Origin: Gnetum montanum
Lineage: Eukaryota; Streptophyta; Gnetopsida; Gnetales; Gnetaceae
DNA length: 64,000 bases
Assembly: GCA_015680685.1 (NCBI GenBank)
Contig: MNCI01011411.1
Location: forward strand, 346,660 to 410,659
Direction: 5' to 3'
Positions 47,667 through 60,460 of the stretch are shown one piece after another (positions within the stretch are counted from its first letter, which is position 1; every line of letters starts with the position of its first letter). The notes under the pieces were generated by a model. It was not told the DNA's origin and did not search any database. It saw only the letters and a list, made by a program, of their open reading frames with translations. Both the position numbers and the translations under genes were made by a program.

Positions 47667-48500
47667 TGATGAAGTGTAAGTCAGTCAGTTGTATCAACAT
47701 AGCCTTGTCAATGCTTATACATTAATTCTTCTTATGATGTATTAAAGTTGTCCTATATTTTGCCTATATGAATGCATGCACTCCCTAAATTTATAGTACA
47801 TTTTGATTATTCTGTATGTAAACTCTTGCAATTCTCTTTAGTGAAAGTTAGAATATTTTTCTCTCTAAGTACCACAACATGAATTGAATGAATTATATGA
47901 AGCCTTATTCAAGTGCACTGTGTACCTAGATACCTATACATGACAATAATAAAACTAATATTTTTTTTTCATAATTGCAAGATTCATACTAGCACTATGA
48001 TTTACTTTCTTGCACTTTACTCTTAATGTTTATTTACTTTTCCATGTTATTAGTTAAATATTTTATGATTCTACACATTAAGTATACACGTGTGAGCACA
48101 ACTACTTCAAGCATACATACTAGTATTTGGTAATCCCAATGGTGAACACTGGGTATGCCCAGCAATGAATACTTGACAACCCATTAATGTTAGTACATGT
48201 TCAAGATGTGTATGAAAAGTAGGGAACATATGCTCTATGCCAAGCTAGTTTAGATTTTTTCTTCATAATTAAAATAATTAGTTTAATATTTAAATAATAA
48301 TGAAAACCATCATATGTCTTAATCACACTTTACAATACTACTTGAATTAACATAATTTATGATTGGGAAGACAACAATCAATGATCCCACATTTAGGCAT
48401 CTAAGACATCCTATTAGTTAGTCCATAGAATTTGACTGGATTGCACAGGAATGCTTTTGATCTATATGGTTGGGTATAGGGTCTACTCTACTACTCATCA
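47667..48500 (+). repeat. 3' LTR of element E
   Basis: 834 bp, TGATGAAGTG...CTACTCATCA. Its right 410 bp parallel the truncated 5' LTR at 19950-20323. TATA-like CCTATATGAATG near 47,763; AATAAT/AATAAA cluster near 47,945-47,955; decayed CTTGGTA units at about 48,120-48,185. Confidence 0.88.
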
Positions 48501-50249
48501 ATCCCAAAGACTAAGTCTACAATAGAATTATCCCAAACTAGAAAGCATTACAATAAGGAAAAACTAGAACTAGTACTAATACTAGTTGTTCTTTGTTCAT
48601 AGTGTTGTACAATCATTATTAGTCTATAATAGTAGAACAATTATTAGTTGACTCTAGTTATACATGTACATTCATAAGTTGATGTAGAGCTTAAGATACT
48701 TAAGATCCATAGTAATAATATTAATTACACTCTACAAATAGCTTATGACCAAAGGTTTGTGATCCAAGACACTTTGCATAGTAATTTTAGAAGAATTAGA
48801 ATTTGAAGGGCTCATAACCTACAACCCAAAACATTCCATTATATCCATATTCCAAATTTCTTTTCAAATATGTACTGAAAAATCTAACCATTATTCTTTT
48901 GATAATTTTTATTTTATTTCTTTACTCTTTAATATCTTTTCTTATAGTGCTTAATATTTAATACATTCTTCATCCAACCATATTCTCGAATTGTTAAAAT
49001 GCATGGTTTTCAATTATGCCCATCTTTCTTTTGTATTATCTAAAATTTACTTCAGCTGAAGTGAATCTAATGTTAATCATGTTAGTGATATTCAAGAATA
49101 TAACTTTCATTAATAATAAATATTATTTCATTCAAGTGAATAAGAAAAGTAGCATTTAGATCGAGTAGAAAAGGGTAATTTATCCATCAAGAAAAATAGT
49201 TGTGTAATAATGTCATTATACCATTTTGTCCCATGATTTAATGACTAGAATAAACATGCAATGAAAACTATGTGGTTATTCCTAGTGTAAATTGCTTTGT
49301 GTTTTGTCAATATAAATGTAGCTTAAAATAAGGTTTTATTACATGGGAAGACCTATAGGATTTAGTGAATAGATATTACATTTGTACCATGAAAATTAAA
49401 TATTGACTTGATAAAGTGGTGAACTAATACACTAGATGTGACATGTAACAAAAAATTTCATACAAACATTTGTTGTGATATGGTATTTTTATATAAAATG
49501 TTCAATGTAAGGGAAACTAAAAAACATACCACTCATCCTTAAATATCTTGAACCACATAGCCTGCATATGTGTTCTTCTCTAGGAATTTGTTATAATGGT
49601 TTGTTGTTCATTTTAAGCAACAACAAAAATTCCTACAAACTATGTGTAACCATTATGACAAATGGCATCATTTTGAAACCTACCAAAATATTATAAGTAT
49701 TAGTGATGTAGGTGCTTGTATTTGTGAAAATCTCCCATCTTAGTATATGTAACACTCTAACTTGTACTTTGTAACTATCGTTATTTAGCATGTAAATCAC
49801 TATTTAAGTAATAGGTAAGAGAATGAGAAGGCATCAAGAGATGAAGTTACATATTTGCATTGAGGAACTAAGTGAGCAAGTGAGCAATGCATTAATATTC
49901 AAGGCTTTTTTCCATTGAATGTATTCTCTTCTCTTGTAATTCTTGGTTAAATGTGTCCTCTTCTCTTGTAATGCTTGGTTGGATTTAAGACTTGCTAGAA
50001 GGTAAGGTTTTTATATGCTTTCCCCAAGATAATTTCTTGTATTCTTGATGCATTTCTTCTAATCTCATAATTGCATTTTTAATTATGGTGCTTCTTGTTA
50101 TTTTATTATTTTTTTAATTAAACTATAAATTAACATTTCCATCTATCTTAAAATTTCTATTTTAAGATGATGTGAACTCAAATGAAGCTTACTAATGAAA
50201 ATACAACATCTAATTGGGAGTACCACTAATAGATAGTGAACTTTTGAGT
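48501..50249. other. Non-coding stretch right of element E
   Basis: AT-rich, no ORF of note. Two 29-bp direct repeats at 49920-49948 and 49952-49980 (TGTATTCTCTTCTCTTGTAA-type) differ at three positions and are separated by 3 bp. They lie in pyrimidine-rich leader-like sequence, possibly a relic of another LTR whose ends were not found. Confidence 0.4.
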
Positions 50250-50713
50250 TTAATTGATTACCACTTATGTATTCTAAATATTTTTTTTTCATCTATATTT
50301 GACAATAACTTTGTTAGAAACTACTACTGAACCAACTTATGAATGTGCTTTGGATTACTTTGTATCTTTTTCAATAAGATATCTTAAATCTTCAACCATT
50401 GTATTCCTTCAAAATACCTTCCTTGCTCTTTTATGTCTTCAAGTACAACTTTAGGAGATCTAATCCATTCTATTTTATTTAGTGTTTGAGTATAAGCAAT
50501 AAATTGACCAATACCTTCTACTTCTAGAGGAAGTAAATTACACTCTAACAAAATCATGGAATAGGGTATTTAAACTTTCACCTTTAATTCATCAAGAAAA
50601 CATACATTCTGTACTCTTCCAATGACCTTATAATTTTTTGCACTAAGACCTATTTTCAAATTTTTCATCCATATAACAAAATAGGATAAATGATTGTTTG
50701 AATGATTACCTAC
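50250..50713 (-). pseudogene. LINE-like reverse transcriptase C-terminal remnant
   Basis: Read on the minus strand, a frame from about 50,570 to 50,410 gives ILLECNLLPLEVEGIGQFI followed by a Tyr/Thr/Gln/Lys-rich stretch with IEWIRSPKVVLEDIKEQGR. Upstream, another frame gives QTIIYPILLYG. This order, LLYG then an LLE..LP(L/I)E motif about 45-55 residues later, is that of the C-terminal end of plant non-LTR (LINE) polyproteins as I remember them. At least one frameshift separates the two parts. No 5' part and no poly(A) end could be fixed. A host-gene fragment is the alternative. Confidence 0.45.
50709..50713. repeat. Probable target-site duplication of element H, left copy
   Basis: CCTAC left of H against CCTTC (63872-63876) right of H: four of five bases match. 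Confidence 0.55.
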
Positions 50714-51593
50714 AAATGAGTGGTGTGTATTTCCTATGCCCAACCATATGAATCACAAGCATTTAAAAGTAATCCAATTAAATTTTGTAGACGTAGTTAC
50801 CTAAGTTGTCGATACTCCTAAATAGTGAATTACATAGTTGTAATTCATTGTCTTCCCAATCCATACTTTTGTTAAATGATATACATGGCTAAGTATAGTT
50901 GAGGAATAAGATAATCATTTTTATATTTTTATTATTTTTTCTCTTATTTGCTACAAGATTAAATAAATATTTAATGATTAAATTAATTAGCTAATTTACT
51001 ACTTCATTAACTAACTATCCTAACGTTGAGTATCTATTCCCATTTGTCATACACATCCTAAATTGATATTAATGTTGTTGGGTTACCAAGTGTATATCAC
51101 TAGGTACACCAAGAATTTACAGTTGGGATTACTTAGTGTTAATATGTTATGCTTGAAATGGTCATAAACATGTTGCTTATAAATAATAACATTAATTACT
51201 TAAGAAAAATAATGTAAATTGCATATAAAATAAGTGTAGAAATTAGAATTAAACTAGTCCAAGGACTACAATCAATATAGGAAATCTCAATTTTATTGTC
51301 ATTCTTGTAAATGTGTCTAGGTACATGTGCACTCAAATAAAATTTTGTACAATCTCATAAATCCATGTAGCAAGCACTTACAAGGAAAATATTCTAACTT
51401 TCAAAGGAAGAAACTACAAGAATTTAGCTAAGACTAAGACTGAAAGGTGCCATAAATGCAAGGGGTAAGCACATTTGTATAGGCAATGACTACATGAGGG
51501 GCAACATACCTATGTCAATGCATTCTAGCATGCATTAATGAGACTACATCAATGTGCATGCACAGATGTAGCCTGTATTATGATGGTTCATCA
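50714..51593 (-). repeat. 3' LTR of element H
   Basis: 880 bp. The left terminus is decayed to AAATGAG (from TGATGAG); the right end is GGTTCATCA. It parallels 62988-63871. The minus-strand U3 has CATTGATG-like words near 51,515-51,565. CTTGGTA units at about 51,080-51,140. Confidence 0.85.
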
Positions 51594-51630
51594 TACCCTT
51601 ACAATTGATTGAAAACTTGTCCTCAAGTAA
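51594..51630 (-). other. Polypurine tract region of element H
   Basis: Plus strand TACCCTTACAATTGATTGA, then AAACTTGTCCTCAAG, a decayed form of the conserved string. Just beyond it, at about 51,691-51,710, is a short (CTAA)n microsatellite. Confidence 0.7.
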
Positions 51631-51829
51631 ATAAAATTGGAATCAAGTTTCTTACAAAATTTGGGAAAGTATGAAATTTATTAATAGACAGACTAACTAA
51701 CTAACTAACTGATTCTAACTAACTCTAAGTGTTGGATTGTATGGTTTTATAAAAATGAGTGCTCTTTATAACAAAATTAGATACATAAATAAAATTATAG
51801 TAGGTGGCTATTGAATGGATGAAGGCATG

Positions 51830-54640
51830 ATGATCTCTCATACTATACCTAGAGGTGGAGGCTCCTTTGGCACAAATTGTCCTTCATCATGTCTTAGTGC
51901 TACTAGTGGATAAGGATTTTCTACTATTGCTACTGCTTCCACTGGAACTTTGAAAGCATCTATAAGTGCTTTCATCATTTCCTCTTTACTCCTTGGGTCA
52001 TATATGGTCTAAGCCACTACACCTAAATGGATTGATACAGGAATGTCCCATGAGCATGGCATCAAAGAAAACATCTCTTTTGCATTATCAAATGAAGATG
52101 CAAACATTTTATGTTTAATATCAAAAATATTCACAAGGTTTTGTAGCTCTTAGTAGTCATTCATCCTCCTTTCCAAGTTCTTAGCAACAAAACATTGGTC
52201 AATGAATTTTCTTTTAACAACTTCAAGATCCACATTGGTTATCTCCAACTTTTGTTTTGTCTCTTTTTGGAGCTTGAATTCTACCTCACAAAAGAGGTAG
52301 AAACTGGCAACCTAATTTTCCAATTCTAATCTTAGTCTCCCTACTCTCAAAATTGCCAAGTTTTCATATCAAAGGTTGGCAAGCTTAATATGCTCAGTCA
52401 TCTCCTTGATTCGCAACTCCTTTAGGTAGATTTCTACCTTATTGTATCCATTCAATCCATCAAATATGGGCTGCCATATATCACCTCTCTACTAGAGGTG
52501 CTGGAGGATCTTGTTCATCTTCACCTTTGCCAATTTTATTTTATTTTTATTAACCTTCTTAAGTAGCTCCACTTGGCCCATGTAATGATCTTTTACTTGT
52601 TTAAATTATAGTCTTCTATCAAAGATCACAAACCTCCTCCATCAAGAGATTACAAATTTCTACTACCAACCTTTTCAAATCTAAGTTCACCTTGGTAAGC
52701 TGCTCCTATTGCTAACATATATACTTGACTGATTAATACTTCTTCTACTCAACATTCCATACATGAACTTGCAACCAAGTTACTCTTACAAACTTGCAAC
52801 ATGTCCTTGTCAGTGTTGTTGGTCATGGTCTTTGACACTGAAATGTTGAAGACCATCATCTCCTTTGCATTTTTAATCACCTAATACTTTTGTTGAAGCT
52901 ATTAGAAAGCTTCATCTCATCTAGGTTCTCACCTGAGAATGACAAGATCAAAGAGATAGGCTCTTAACTCAACAACTTCAATGGTCAACCATTGATTCGT
53001 TGTGGTGGTCTCTTCAACTTATGCATTAGCAATCAATAGTTTGTCCCTTGTCTGAAGTACCTATGATTGATTTGTGATGATTTCATCCAGAAGATCAAAG
53101 ATCTCTGGAAGCAATTACCCAACTCCAACTAGTCTTTCCAACACCTCCTCATGTTAGGCAACACTCAACTAACCACTTCCTTCTCTTGCAGACATATGGA
53201 TGTCTACTATTGTAATGATGTCTCATATAGACTTCATAGGAGCATTAAGGAACTCTTCTATCCTATTAGCTACCACCTCCACTACTATCTCCTGGCCCTT
53301 ATGTTGCATCACCAAGACTGTTGACCCTTCACCTTCTTCCAACATGATGAAGAAGGTTGTAACATTTCTTGAAATATTAGGGAATTTTTGTTAGGGAATG
53401 GATATGGTGATCTTCCTAACAGTTGGATTGTGGATGCCTATTTTCTCTATGCAAAGAACAACAATGTTGTTTCACTATTTAGTCAACTAATGGTTCTTGT
53501 GACTTCATTAAGATGGCTCATGATTGGACATTAAACTAACGATTACTAACAACCTACAAAGCCTTGTTGTTGCTACAACTACTAGTCCCAAAGTTTTTTA
53601 AGCCATTTAGTAGTTGTGAGCATCTCTGATGTAGTCTCTATGACTGCAAGTGGTGGTGGTGATGGTTGCTCCTCTTCTTATTATTTTGTTGTTGTCTTAT
53701 CTGTTATCATCTCCTACCAAGATCTAGTAAGAGTGCAATAGACCACATCATTTGAGTAGCATTTTATTCCTTCTTTTTGCATATCTTGTAAATTAAACAT
53801 GGAAAGGGAAGTGTCTTCCTACTCTTCTCATTTTCCATGAAGCATTTTTCAATATCTAGGGAAATAGTTGGGGTAGGTAGACTAGGAATTTTTTGCTTAG
53901 AGCAATGCATGCCCTAGAGGAGAAGGTTGTCACTTTACTAGACCTCACTATTGGATTTAGGTTATAGGCTACAATCTTGAAATATGCTCTCTCCATCTTT
54001 GTGATATCATCATAATTCTTGTGGTCCATTCCATAGCTTCACTAAGCCTACTTCTTCTTGGCTTTTGGGTTTGCTTGAACTAATATTTTAACTAATTTTA
54101 TCCCTATGTTCAAAAACTTGAGGGCTTCTACTATGGCCTCAACCAAATAGAAGATGATTATGTCCTTGATCTTTACTGATGCATCTCCTTGTTAGTTTTT
54201 TTTAAAATAAGGAAGTCTTCCCCATCAATCATTTTCCACTATTAGAGAAAATGGACCATAAGAGAGACCCTTGCAATTGTGTCTAGACCTCCTCTAGTGC
54301 TAGTTCCAAGAAAGATCCAAATCTCAGTTCCTAGAGGATGGAACTTTGGATTTTTGTAGTCCTGATGTGTTTCAAATAGGCCTCCATTAGGGTGACCTCT
54401 AGGTTAGGCCTTGGCCTTGGAGGTTTTTCCTACATAGCTTAGCCTATTTTTGTAGTGGGAATCTACCTAACAAATTCCACATTAGATTCCTCCCAAAGAG
54501 TTACAGTAGCATGGGTGACCTTGGCTTCTTGCTCTTGGGGTTATGGTTGCTATTGTTGTTAGTCCCTTCCTTCTCAAGGTTATTTTTCCATGGGCTATGA
54601 AGGCCCTCCCACATATGATCCTTATTTTTGTATCATCTAT
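51830..54640 (-). pseudogene. Extra 3' ORF of element H (broken)
   Basis: Same order as in C and F on the minus strand: N-terminal domain around 53,950-54,400; the PFPCLI-like block near 53,780-53,810; a Gln/Pro-rich linker (EEEQPSPPP) near 53,660; the segment before the coiled coil near 53,500; then the Glu/Lys/Leu-rich half to about 51,850. Both ends are approximate. Stops are dense, mostly TAG and TAA. Confidence 0.68.
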
Positions 54641-56990
54641 GATCACAAACATAATCCATGATCAACTTTTTAGTTCATAACGTCTAGTTATTTGAATACC
54701 TATCTTGTTAGATCAATTTATGTCTAGTTATTGGGTTTTAAAAGTTAATTAATGCTTGTTTGTGATCTTGGCTAGGTGTATTATTTTATGCTTTAGCTAT
54801 CAGAGTTTTTTTGTTGGTCTTAATCCTTTATGATGATCAATTTAATATTATTTTAATGGATGGATCATGATGAGTTAGAAACATTTTGAAAAATTTTTTG
54901 AGAAAAACCAAAGGTTTCTATCCCCCGAGACATAAAGCTTACCTCTAGTAGCTTGAGGGTTAAAATGGGTGAAATTAGATAAGTGATTTGCAATTTATGA
55001 GTCTCAAAAGGTTCTTGGGCTCTAAAAAACTACAAAACCTTCTCTATCTCTTTGGAAAAGTGGTGAAAATTGAGCTAAGTGTCAAACATATATATAGAAT
55101 TTTTATACTGCATCAATGGGGCTATGTTAATGGGTTGTGTTAACTCATCTTATTGTGTCGATGGGACTACATCGATGCAACTATTATTAACTATCTTTTA
55201 CTTTAAGAACTAGAGGAATTTTGCACAAGTTTTAGAATAAAAAAAGAGCCAATAGAAGCCAAAAAGATGGAGAAAATGAAAACAACATAGGAAAGAGTAG
55301 ATTTACCTTAGAAGAAGCAATTCAAGAGGATTTGGATGAAGTTATGATGTTAAATAGAGAAAAAGAGGGTGTTGTAATGCTATCAAGATGATTGATTAAG
55401 CAAGTAATATTTTGTAGGAAATTTAACTTAAATTAGACCAAAAGGATGCAAGTGGCTCCTCCCCAAAGTAAGTGTAAGTCTCTCGTGTCCTTTCATACCT
55501 TTATCATAAGGAGTCCATGGGCCCCAAGGATGATGAATTGTTGAGTTAAGTTAAATCCCATACTAACAAAATAAATTGTTCATGGGTTATGTGGTCTAGA
55601 ATCAAAACTAAATAATTTATTATGGCATGAGATAATGAGGTGGTAATTTATGAGATGAATGAATGGTAGAGAGGATGTGGAAGAGAAAATCAACATCCTA
55701 GTCACATGAGATTCTGAGTGAAAATTGTGATTAAGATGATCTAATACTATCTATTCCAACCTGAGCCCAAGTTCATGCCTCTTTTAGTGAATTTTCATTG
55801 ACATGTGCCCATCCTACATTGATCAAAAATTTAGAACAACCCCAAGGACAATCATCACTCCAAGAGAAGAAGAAAGTATATAGGACCTTAGTTAGAGGGG
55901 TGCCTTCAAGCATGGGTAACATGTCTCTCTAGCCTCATAACCAATGCTTGTAGCTCATTATAGAGTCTAAGGATTGTGCTTTGAATTCTCATGTTATTTT
56001 TATTTTTATTCATGGGAATCACACCATGAAAAGACATGCTTCCTTTTATGGTTAATGGTAGAAGTGATGATATACCAATGAACTTTTATAGAACTTTAAG
56101 AGTGCTGTTAAAAGAAATCATATCAAATCTCCTTGAGATCACACTCTATTCCATTTCTACTTGGTCCTCTCCCAATTCGTTGGACATTAAGATCATTGAT
56201 TGATAATTTTTTTAAGTTTTAATGTAAAAAAATCTTATGCCTCCAAGATACTAACTTTCCATGAAATAGATGAAATGGGTAGAAGTCATGAACTCACTAT
56301 TTGATACCACCAGAAAATGGATAGACTATTAGTAGAGGACATAATCCAAGGACAAAAATTGGCCTTTTGTTTAACCAATCATAATAGTGATAGTTTCTAT
56401 TAATAGTTTTCTAGATTTACAATAGAAATAACCAAATCCAAGATTTCCAATAAATTAGATGAAATTCATAAAAGTAAAAAGAAAAGAAAAAACATATAAA
56501 ATAAAAAAGAAAATATGTAAGAAAATGAAAAATATATAAAGAACAATGCAAAATAAAAAGATGAAAAATTGATTAGCCTCATCAAGATGCTAATATGGAT
56601 GGCCATCTCCCCCACAACTATGTTGAGAGGAGGAGATCCAAAAAATAGAGTAAGTGTAAAGGTGTTAGTGTTGTTGGTTATTCTGGGTTCCAAAAATGAC
56701 TTAACTTATTGTATGTCGACTAATAGACATTTGTGAGGAATTGATGGGTAGTAGATTATCATGGATCTAGAAGAAAAAGTTAAATGAATGATTTAAGATC
56801 CTTCCCATAACATTTGAATCTTAGTGCATTGTGGCACATGCATGGGATTCTAGTAAAGAACCTTATCGCTAGGTTGGATTTTAACTCTTCTTATCTACGC
56901 ATTATGATGTTGTTTAGAGTGTGCCTTATTCACTTCATTCATCATTAGGGCTACTTGTCAGTTTTCATCTAGTATATTAGTTGTCATTAG
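54641..56990 (-). other. Spacer between integrase and extra ORF in element H
   Basis: Non-coding. It contains the CTCCTCCCCAAAGTAAG string near 55,447, the conserved block at 55,893-55,945 followed on the minus strand by a pyrimidine-rich tract, an A-rich stretch (56,470-56,570) and the post-integrase patch (56,575-56,660). Confidence 0.6.
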
Positions 56991-59900
56991 GTATTCTTTT
57001 TGTGCTAAATTAATGTTGAGGTAAATCTCATAAACTATTGTGAGAGAAAAAATTTCAACTTGGATTATAAGTTTAAGTAACTTTCCATACACCTACTCAT
57101 AGTGAGAGTAGCCTATAGAAAGTTTCCAAGTTGAAGAATATGCCCAAAGAGCATCATTGAGTTTGGTAATCTAGTCCTTCCTATATTTGATAATTGTTCA
57201 TGTTAGGATCCTAGTGATCTCCCTATTGGTAATTTTACCCTGATTATTAGATTGAGGATTATAGGGAGTTATTATTTATGTTGCACCCCTAAGCATTACA
57301 TTAGTTTCCAAAAAGTAGACCCTGTGAAGTGGGTTCCATTTCTAGAAATGAGTGCTCTAAGCATGCCAAACCTATTTACTACCTGTTGTTGCATAAACCA
57401 AGCTATAGTGGTGGATGTACAGTTTGATACTACTATAAATTCAGCTCACTTGGTGCAGTAGTCAACAAAACCAATGATGTAGGTCTTTCCATTTGACATG
57501 GAAGTGATGGATTCCATGAAGTCAATGCCCCAAAGTTTAAAAGGTTCTAGTGGTTTCATTCATTGTTTGGATTCCTCCATTCATGCAGTCATTCCTCCAT
57601 CTCTTTAATGGTGCTTGCATGAATGGAAGAAATGGTGAGCATCTTTGAATATCATTGACTAGAAATATCCTATCGTAAGGATCTTCATAGCCACACTCCT
57701 TGCATAGTGGCCCCCATAAGGACCCTCATGAGCATCTTGGAGCATGCATGACTAATCTTCATCAGGTACACACCATCGAACTATGCTACTAGCACAAACC
57801 TTATACATATTGCCTTAGATCTCTATGTAATGCTTAACCTAGTGAAGAAACTATTGTTTCTTCTTATTGTCCCATTTTGTTCAAGTCTCTTGTGTGAGAA
57901 GATAGGAGAGGAGCTCATCATATTAATTAGTACTTCTAGGCTCTTAAACATCAATGGATTTAGTAAAGAGGAGTTCATCTGGAAACTAATTAGATAAAGG
58001 CTCCTCATCCTCTTTGTTATCCTATTATAACCAAGATAAGTGATTAATGATCATGATCATGTTCTTAGTTTCTTTTTTGTCCACCATGGTCAAATCAAAT
58101 TCTTACAAAATCATCAATCATCATATGAAATAGGGACTCATTACTAGCTTATTCATCAGGAAACAAATAGTAATGTGGTTAGTGTGCACAAAGATTTGAT
58201 ATACAAGCACATAGTACATAAATTTTTCCAAGGCATACACCACTGCTATGAGATCCTTCTCAATGGTGGTGTAATTCAATTATGCACCAACAATACTTCT
58301 ACTTGCATAATGGATGTAATATGGATATTTTTTATTATCCAATTTTAAAAGCAACACCTCCAATGTGTAGTTGGATGCATCCATCATTATGTTGAATGAT
58401 CTAGATCAATTTGGAGCACATAGAATGGGAGTTTCTACAAGCTTCTACATTAACTATTGGAATTTTTATTTACATTCCTTGGTCTAGTCAAAAGGTGTAT
58501 CTTTCTTTAAAAGCTCCATCAGCAGTTTGGTGATTTTGGAAAAATTTTTGATTTAGCAGCTATAGTAACCAATATGTCCAATGAATGACCTCACATATTT
58601 TATAGTTTTAGGCTATCTAGTGATTCCTTAGATCGCTTGTACTTTCTCCAAATCCACCTTAATCGTTTTTCCTAAAATTTAATGCCCCAAGACAATGCCT
58701 TATTAGACCATCAAATGGCTTTTTTGCCAATTGAGATACAAATTTGTCTCTACACATTGTTTCAACACCTACTCTACATGGTCCAGGGCTTGTTCAAAAT
58801 TATAACCATAAATGGAGAAGCCATCCATGAAGATGTCCATACCACTACCAATTTTTTGCAGAAAAATGTTGACTACTACTCACTGGAAAGTTCCAGGGGC
58901 ATTGCATAAGCCAAAGAGCATCTTCTTATATGTGAAAGTTCTCTAGGGATTTGTGAATGTTGTCTTGGCCTAATCTGTAGGTGCTATATGAATTTGGTTA
59001 TATCCATTATAACCATCCAAAAAATTATAGTAGTTATACGCTATAATTGTATCCAGCACCTAGTTCACAAATGGTAATGGAAAATTATCCTTAAATGTTG
59101 TCATATTCAATAGTCGAAAGTCTATATAGACTCTCCATTTTCCTCCTTTCTTTGGCATAGTCATATATGGGTTATGCACTCACTATCTGCTATAGGATAG
59201 ATGAATCTTACTTTAAGAAGTTGTTCAACTTCATCTTTAATAACTTAGTTCAGCTTAGGATTTAATCTCCTCTATGGCTACCTCTTTGTATTGATAGAAG
59301 GATTTGTATAGATCCAATGCTAGTATAGCCATGGATCTATCCCTGTTAGTTCATGATACAAACATGCAAATGTTGTTAGCCATTTCTTTACTACTTTTAG
59401 TAGCATTTTTTTCTAGTCTTGGGCAAGATTGGAATTGATTATTACTAGCTTGTCATTATTAAGAAAAGCATATTCTAATGTTGTCAGTAAAGCCTTAAGT
59501 TCAAGGGGCTCATGCTTGAAATTTTTAGGAATTTCCAACTTTCCGTAATCTATATCTTCATTTTTGTAGGAGATTTGGTTATGGATCTGCTTCATTCCAT
59601 CCAAGTTGTCTATGTAAGCCCTTGTGAGGAGCTCCACTAGTTTCATGCATATTATGGATTCAAAATTATTATTTGTTATTAGTCATTTGATACCTTCTTA
59701 TTTTGTGGCTACTGCATACAAGCACCTTTGAACAATTTATTTTTTAGCACACCAATTACATGCTTGAATAGATGTGCTTTTCATGGCTCATATTCTTTAC
59801 ATGTAATGGCACCCTATGTCACTGTATGTGATGCATGAAACTCACTTTTTCTCAAGATTTTCAAACTCATTTTCCTTGAAGATTTCCAAGAAAGGTTTCT

Positions 59901-60460
59901 AATCCCCATCTTAGCATCAATGGTACTAGGCCAAGCCCTTTCCATGATAATGGGTAATTCCCTCATGGAATTATCCACATGGATCACAAAAAAATCTAGT
60001 AAGTATGACCAACCACAAACAGTGATCACAATGTCCTCCACCAATGATAAACTGATTCGCAAGCTCTACCATGATGTTGCACTTCTTGAGTGGAGGCAAG
60101 TTCAAAGTCTTATATATTGCTTGAAAAATTAAAGTTTATCCCAGAAATTGAATTTAGTAAAGCCTTGCAAGGATCATTTCCTGTAGTCTACAAATAGATA
60201 GGGGGACTCTTAGGATTAAATATTTTCCTATGAAAGTGTCCTTCCTTGATCTAATCCATGACTACATGAGTAAACATGACCAATGCACATTAGAGGACAT
60301 TTGGTTTAAAGGAGGCTTGAGGGTAATTCCAGAAGTTGTTGATGCAAGATTAGTAACCACTAATGTTTGTGAGGATTTTTGTGGACTATGTGGCTTGAAG
60401 AAAGCCCTCTTTCGAAGCTTATGCTCAAAGCCACTTAGATAATTATCTAGCTATAATTGT
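56991..60460 (-). pseudogene. pol: pol polyprotein, element H (broken)
   Basis: Minus-strand order: protease around 60,100-60,190 with its conserved string ELPIIMERAWPSTIDAKMG in the open piece 59814-60062; an RT-upstream linker at 59413-59646; RT about 58,380-59,300; RNase H about 58,080-58,420; integrase about 57,000-57,850. The RT catalytic motif reads FMDG: the last codon of the MDD triplet (58820-58828) is Gly, which would abolish polymerase activity. Integrase shows the finger (HEGPYGGHYARS) near 57,700 and a core with DFMESITSMSNGK near 57,500. Badly mutated throughout. Confidence 0.83.

Larger units (their letters stand above)
19950..48500 (+). mobile_element. Element E, old host element split by D and F
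   Basis: E's own parts are 19950-26592, 30622-30865 and 43289-48500, about 12.1 kb, close to the sizes of F and H. Evidence that these are one element: the LTR remnant at 19950-20323 matches the right half of the LTR at 47667-48500; gag, pol, spacer, extra ORF, polypurine tract and 3' LTR then follow in order on the plus strand; and each interruption is a complete element with its own ends, one with a perfect target duplication. E is the oldest of the three by structure and also looks the most mutated. Confidence 0.82.
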
